A stretch of DNA of 64,000 nt, taken from assembly GCF_900111455.1 (NCBI RefSeq), contig NZ_FOIE01000004.1:248001-312000 (forward strand), given 5' to 3'. The translations under genes were made by a program, and so were the position numbers. Source of the stretch: Geodermatophilus poikilotrophus. GTDB lineage: Bacteria; Actinomycetota; Actinomycetes; Mycobacteriales; Geodermatophilaceae. How positions within the stretch are numbered: the first letter of the stretch is position 1; every line of letters starts with the position of its first letter. Positions 59,386 through 64,000 of this stretch are shown in pieces. The notes below the pieces were generated by a model, which was not told the DNA's origin, ran no database searches, and worked only from the letters and a program-made list of their open reading frames with translations.

Positions 59386-62300
59386 GTGGCTCATGCCGGC
59401 ACCAGCCTGGTGGCGCTCAACGGGTACGAGCGGAACCACCTCGTGTCGCACCTCGTCGGCTCCGGCCTGGTCGAGGAGCTGCACCGCTTGCTGTGGCTCA
59501 GCGACCAGACGCCCGACGGCACGCCGGTCAACGCCTGGTATGTGGCGCGGGAGTCCACCGGAGAGTTGGCCGCGTACCTCGACGACATCCGGCTCGCCAG
59601 TGCCGTGGCCGAGCGGGAAATCCACCGCCAACTCGCGGCCGGGGCGCCGGCAACCGCTCTAGTCACGTTCCACCGGTACACGCTCGTCACGGCGACGGTC
59701 AACAGTTCCGCCGACAACATCGCGCCTGGGTTGCTGTCGGCCGCAGTCGACGGCGGAGTCTGGCCGTCCGCACAGGCACTGGCGTACGCGCGGCGAGTGC
59801 CGGAGGCCCCGTCCCGCGCGGAGGCGCTCGCCGCGGTGCTACGAGCCGGCGTGCCGGGCTTCGACGCGCTCGCCGAGGAGGCGGTCGCCACCGTGCGGGC
59901 GGTAGCGCACCACCTCCACCGGACCCGTGCGGCCGCGGCCGTGCTCCGGGCGCTCGACGACGACCGGCGGGCGGCTCTGCTGGCGGAAACGCTCGACCTC
60001 GTGGGCGCGGTCACTGACGAGCACTGGCGGGCGACCGACCTCATTGCGCTCGCGCCGGCGCTGTCGCCCGACGAGGTGCCGGAGGCCTGGGCGCTGGCCG
60101 AAGGCATCGCCTCCCCGGACACGGTCGCGCCGGTGCTGGCCGCGCTCATCGACCGGATGCCCGACCCGTTCGTGGCAGCGGTGCTGGCCCAGACGCCGGA
60201 TATCGACGAACAAGCGCGGGCGTTCGCCTCTCGGCCGGTGGCCGCGTCACTGGACGGCCGCGAACTGCTCGACGCCCTGTGGTGCGGTGTGGACGGCTGG
60301 CGCATCAGGGTGTTGGCACGTCTGGCCGCTCCGATCAGCCCGTCGCTGCTGCAGTGTGCACTGCCGGTTGTGCATGCGATCGAGGATCCGGTGACGCGGT
60401 CCTGGACGCTGTCGTCGCTGGTGCCGCACCTAAGCGGCGACGCTCAGCGGGAGCAGGTGGCGGCGCTGCTCGCGCTCGCCGAGGAGCGCCCCGACGATCC
60501 CGAGGTCGTCGCCGCTGTCGCCGGGATCGAGGCGCACCTGTCGACGGACGAGCGCAACCGGGCGTTCGTCACCGCCGCCGGGGCGGCAACGTCGCTGGTC
60601 GGCCTTCGGACCCGAGCGATCCTGGCCGCCCGCATCCATGAACCGATGCGGGAGCAGGTGTTTACCGACCTGACCCGCATCATCGTCGAGGGAGCCGACG
60701 ACGAGGACTTCGCCGCCGCGGTGCTCGACGAGGTGGCCCCGTACGTCCCTGCGCCGTATGGGGCCCTGCTGATCGGGGCGGCGCGGCGATTGCGGGCGCC
60801 GGCCGCGTCGGCCCGTGGGCTCCGCGCGGTCGTCCCGCTCGCGGCCGCCGACGAGCGCGACGATCTGCTCCGTGCCGCGCTGGCCGCGGCGTACGCGATC
60901 ACCGACGAGAACCGTCGCGCCGAGGAACTGGAGGCGCTGGCGCCGTTCCTGCCGCCCGAGTTGACGGTGGAGGCCGAGGCCGCCGCGCACCACTTCAACA
61001 CGGACCTGCTGAGGTACAGGGTGCAGACGGCGCTCTGGCCACACCTTCCGCGCGGGACGCGGGGTCGGGACTTCGTCGACTCCTTCGCCGACCAGGCATC
61101 GGCCGGTCCTTCGCCGGCCAGCGTCGACATCCTCCGTGCCGCGATGCTCACACCCGTGCTGCCCGCACCAGTCGTCGTGGACCTGTTGGGATCGACCGCG
61201 AGCTTCGAGGATCCCGACGAGCGCGTCGCCGCATTGACCGCGCTGCTGCCGCACGCCGTCGCCGCGAACGTGTCGCCTCCCGCCGCGCTGGTCGAGGACG
61301 TGATCCGATACGCGCTGACCATCACCGACCCCGGCCGACGTGCCATCACGCTGGGGCGGCTTGCCCGCTGGCTACCCGAGTCCCTGAACCGTCCATTGTG
61401 GACGATGGCGGTCGCCGACGCCGGGACGGTCGCCGGTTCGGCGAATCCTGACGAGGACGAGGGGACGCGGCGCCGGGTGTTGGTGACCGTGGCGGCCGCG
61501 GCACCGGGCGACGTCTGCGAGGCGTTGGCCGCGACCACGCGTCGCCTTCCCACCGATGCCGACCGCAGCCGCTGGATGCCCGACCACATAGCCGGACCCG
61601 GGCAGTTCGCCACGACCCTGTCACCGTCGTGGGGTGAACGGGCGGCCGTCCTGGCGGCGCTGGCCGACCGGTGCCCCGTCATCGGGCTCGCCCGCCTGAT
61701 CACCGCGGCCGAGTACGTCGGCGACGTGTACCCGCAGGCCGTTGCGCTGACCGCGCTGAGCGCGCTGCTTCCGCCTGACAGCGCCAGCTCGCTCGACAAC
61801 GACGTCCTGCGGTTGGTCGGCGCCGGTGAGGATGAGCACGCCCGCGCGTACCTGCTGCCGTCGTTGGTGAAGGACGGTCAGCGGGTGTCGGCCGTCGACG
61901 TGCTGGCCGAGGTCGTCCGGATCCGGGACGCGTCGCTGCGCGCGACAGCCCTGGCCGACCTGGCGCCGCACGTCGACGAGGCGACACGGGCGAAAATCGC
62001 CGCGGAGATCGGGTCGTTGCCCGACCGCGGCTGGCGGGCCTATGCCCACGCCCGGTCCGGGCTGCCGCTGAGCGACGACACGCTCGCCGAGACGAGCCGC
62101 CACCTGTGGGACATCCACGGCGACATCAGGCAGCCGTCGGCGCTCGAGGCTCTCGCCCCGCGCCTGCCTGATCCGTTGATGCGCGAGGCGGTCGCGCGCG
62201 CGCTGGCGCTGCCCGACCCGCGGTCGGCGATGTTCGTCGTGCAACACCTGGCGGTGGGGATGAGCGACGCGGTGCTCGAGCGCACCTACCGCGACGCGGC

Positions 62301-63270
62301 GGCATCTGGTGACGAGGCGCATCTGGTCGGGGTGACGGCGGCGCTCGCCGCCCGGCTGCCGGCGCGGCTCCTCGGGCCGGCGGTCGAGGTGCTGATCGAC
62401 GCGCCGGAGGACGCCCGGGAGGACGCCCGCCGCGGCCTGCGTGACCTCGCCCCGCGACTGGCCGGGGACGTGCGCCGGCGGGCGCTGACGCGGGCCGCGG
62501 CGACCGCCCCGCCGGCCTGGAGGGCGGAGGCGATGGTCGCTCTCGTGCCGGGCCTCAGCGAGCCGGACCTCACCTCGTGGTACCAACGGGCCTTTGAGGC
62601 CACGACCGCCCTGCCCGCGGACTGGAACCGCGACGAGATCCTGTCGACCCTGCTCGCGGTCGTCCCGCCCGACCTGCACCGCGACGGCGTCGCGGCGGCG
62701 GCCACCATCGGCAACCCGCTGAAGCGCTTCCTGGCTGTCGCCCGGCTCGCCACGGTTCTGCCGGATTCCGAGCGCCGGGCCGTCCTCGACGGTCTGTGGC
62801 GCGACGTCGGCGACCTGGATCTCTCAATGCGGGGCTGGGTGCTCAGTACGGTCGACCCCTACCTTCCACCCGACCGGCGCGGCCCGGCTCGGCACATCAT
62901 GCTCGACGCGGCCCGGGCCGTGGCCGCCGACCACGACCGCGAGTTCGCCGTCACTCGGTGCGTCGACGCGGACCCCGCCACGCTCGACGGCGACGTGGCA
63001 CTCGGCCTGGCGGCGGTCGCACAGTCGATCGGCGACCCCAGCCACCGCCATCCCGCGCTGGCCGCCTGCGCGCCGGCACTGGCCCGCCACGCCACGGCGC
63101 TGGCCGAGCCGGTGTGGGAGGCGGTCCGCACGCGGAGCCCCGACCGTCGCCGCGCGGAAGTGCTCGGCGACCTGGCCGCGACCGCGCCGGTGCTGGCGAC
63201 ACTGGGCGGCGAGGGGTTCGCCGCCGCCCTGGCGGCCGCGATCCTCGACGTGGTGCGGTGGTGGCCCTGA
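59386..63270 (+). CDS. STAND-associated alpha-solenoid protein C (no NTPase)
   Basis: A 1294-residue paralogue, the longest of the three. The helical domain (LVALNGYERNHLVSHLVGSG, then TPVNAWYVARESTGELAAYL, residues about 8-70) is followed by about 30 HEAT-like units, e.g. RRAEELEALAPFLPPEL, RRAITLGRLARWLPESL, PQAVALTALSALLPPDS and WRAEAMVALVPGLSEPD. No P-loop, nuclease or membrane segment is visible. It ends ILDVVRWWP. I chose GTG 59386, just before the conserved domain; the frame is open from 59080, but that extension has no similarity to A or B. Neither start has a good ribosome binding site. Length suggests a large surface for a ligand or partner. Confidence 0.82.
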   Translation: MAHAGTSLVALNGYERNHLVSHLVGSGLVEELHRLLWLSDQTPDGTPVNAWYVARESTGELAAYLDDIRLASAVAEREIHRQLAAGAPATALVTFHRYTLVTATVNSSADNIAPGLLSAAVDGGVWPSAQALAYARRVPEAPSRAEALAAVLRAGVPGFDALAEEAVATVRAVAHHLHRTRAAAAVLRALDDDRRAALLAETLDLVGAVTDEHWRATDLIALAPALSPDEVPEAWALAEGIASPDTVAPVLAALIDRMPDPFVAAVLAQTPDIDEQARAFASRPVAASLDGRELLDALWCGVDGWRIRVLARLAAPISPSLLQCALPVVHAIEDPVTRSWTLSSLVPHLSGDAQREQVAALLALAEERPDDPEVVAAVAGIEAHLSTDERNRAFVTAAGAATSLVGLRTRAILAARIHEPMREQVFTDLTRIIVEGADDEDFAAAVLDEVAPYVPAPYGALLIGAARRLRAPAASARGLRAVVPLAAADERDDLLRAALAAAYAITDENRRAEELEALAPFLPPELTVEAEAAAHHFNTDLLRYRVQTALWPHLPRGTRGRDFVDSFADQASAGPSPASVDILRAAMLTPVLPAPVVVDLLGSTASFEDPDERVAALTALLPHAVAANVSPPAALVEDVIRYALTITDPGRRAITLGRLARWLPESLNRPLWTMAVADAGTVAGSANPDEDEGTRRRVLVTVAAAAPGDVCEALAATTRRLPTDADRSRWMPDHIAGPGQFATTLSPSWGERAAVLAALADRCPVIGLARLITAAEYVGDVYPQAVALTALSALLPPDSASSLDNDVLRLVGAGEDEHARAYLLPSLVKDGQRVSAVDVLAEVVRIRDASLRATALADLAPHVDEATRAKIAAEIGSLPDRGWRAYAHARSGLPLSDDTLAETSRHLWDIHGDIRQPSALEALAPRLPDPLMREAVARALALPDPRSAMFVVQHLAVGMSDAVLERTYRDAAASGDEAHLVGVTAALAARLPARLLGPAVEVLIDAPEDAREDARRGLRDLAPRLAGDVRRRALTRAAATAPPAWRAEAMVALVPGLSEPDLTSWYQRAFEATTALPADWNRDEILSTLLAVVPPDLHRDGVAAAATIGNPLKRFLAVARLATVLPDSERRAVLDGLWRDVGDLDLSMRGWVLSTVDPYLPPDRRGPARHIMLDAARAVAADHDREFAVTRCVDADPATLDGDVALGLAAVAQSIGDPSHRHPALAACAPALARHATALAEPVWEAVRTRSPDRRRAEVLGDLAATAPVLATLGGEGFAAALAAAILDVVRWWP

Positions 63271-63429
63271 CCCGGCGCGGCCACCCCCGGTGGGTCGCTC
63301 CAGATGAGTGAACGGCGTCTGCCCTCGTGGTTGATGTATGCAGGCCCGTGGCTCTTCTCTCGATGCTCAAGGCACGACAGAGATCAAGGAGTCACGGGCC
63401 GCCCCCGTTCAGGCACGCGGATCATCCGC

Positions 63430-63720
63430 CCGGCCAACATCGAAGAGCCGGGAAGTTGGGGACCCGCGAGTCGGCCAGGCCGCCGGGGACGTCGAAGGGC
63501 CGGGTGCAGGACAACGCCTCGCGCAGGCGGACGATGCTGTAGATCACCCGGTCGCGCTCCGCGTGCACGATTTGGGCGAGGCCTCGGGGGTGTCTGATGG
63601 CTCAGATCTTGAAGGCTTCAGTGGAGCCGGGAGAGCGTCGTGGCCTTGAAGCGAACGTTCACCGTGACGTTGGGCGCGGCCATGCGTCGGGGGAACACTA
63701 CGGGCTCGTTCAGATGAACC
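63430..63720 (-). other. Coding-like fragments of unknown family
   Basis: On the minus strand two pieces have amino-acid composition like real protein: NEPVVFPRRMAAPNVTVNVR ending in a stop at about 63618, and VHAERDRVIYSIVRLREALS with PFDVPGGLADSRVPNFPAL at about 63430-63570. Neither has a start or recognised family. They may be remnants of the gene whose helical domain lies at the right edge. Nothing else is seen in 63271-63429 or 63721-63774. Confidence 0.3.
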
Positions 63721-63774
63721 AGGGGACGGCAGCGCTGCGCCTCGACGCCGGACGGACACGGTCCTGAGCACCGG

Positions 63775-64000
63775 ACCCAGCGCCGGGTCGTGTTACGGCG
63801 TCGACTTCGACACGAACAGCGGATTTCCAGTCAAGCGGCGGAGTCGGAGGCCGAAGGCGGACAGATCACCGCATGGGTGATTCTTGGCCTCCAGTCATGC
63901 GTTGAGGCCGTCGGACGTCCCCCACGCGAGCATCCGGTAGATGTCGTCCGGGCGCCCGGCGCCCGTGAGGTGCTCAACCGGAAATCTCAAGGCGTGGCCG
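63775..64000 (-). pseudogene. Inverted, broken copy of the STAND-helical domain (runs off the window)
   Basis: The minus-strand translation entering from the right edge reads RFPVEHLTGAGRPDDIYRML, then SDGLNA-stop-LEAKNHPCGDLSAF. This is the same helical domain as in solenoids A-C; the invariant Trp of NAW is replaced by TGA (63897-63895), a single-base change from TGG. The frame ends by 63775, so no repeat array follows. It may be the end of a STAND gene lying to the right of the window. Confidence 0.6.

Overview
The window is 64 kb of very GC-rich chromosomal DNA from an actinobacterium, most likely Geodermatophilaceae (Blastococcus, Geodermatophilus or Modestobacter). This rests on base composition, frequent GTG starts with short or no leaders, and actinobacterial families: group II truncated haemoglobin, Eis-type acetyltransferase, DUF5130, SCO6745-type protein, a mycothiol-dependent nitroreductase homologue, BioY/BioM/BioN and ABC-F EttA. 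The genus is an inference.

Positions 1-42 kb are ordinary, densely packed chromosome. They hold a GGDEF/EAL protein, an LLM-type oxidoreductase, CsbD, a translationally coupled pair of DUF21/CBS membrane proteins, tRNA-Arg(UCU), ssb, ettA, a bioY-bioM-bioN operon with a MOSC protein, a sugar-type ABC ATPase, an MFS-glbO pair, MscS, an S9 peptidase, kynU opposite an amidase, pepN next to a Rv2466c-like protein and rpiB (partly the order of Mycobacterium Rv2465c-Rv2467), eis, a CWB2-like lipoprotein and a SigG-like sigma factor. A complete nickel-pincer (lar) cluster lies at 37.7-41.9 kb: larA-larE leftward and larB-larC rightward around a 19-bp palindrome. At least six intergenic regions carry the same kind of compound GC-rich hairpin directly after a stop codon.

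Positions 42-49 kb are a graveyard. Beside a Tat-exported deacetylase, a SixA phosphatase, a DUF6640-like protein and one small membrane protein there are remnants of IS5-, IS630- and IS3-type transposases, a frameshifted wecB, an ECF-sigma tail, an antitoxin tail, and two 3' halves of tRNA-Gly(UCC) in direct orientation. The tRNA halves suggest past integration at a tRNA gene.

Positions 49-64 kb are the unusual part. A membrane-anchored glycine-zipper protein (leftward) is divergent from a broken STAND-type NTPase gene that keeps an amyloid/RHIM-like signalling motif and the end of the ATPase module but lacks a P-loop. It is followed by three large paralogous alpha-solenoid proteins (988, 969 and 1294 aa). 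Each begins with the helical domain that normally follows a STAND ATPase, continues as HEAT-like repeats, has no visible nucleotide-binding motif, and ends in Trp-Trp-Pro. Two further degraded copies of the same N-terminal domain lie at 59.1 kb and at the right edge, the latter inverted. The region is either a decaying set of NLR-like conflict genes or a modular system in which solenoid sensors are encoded apart from their ATPase.
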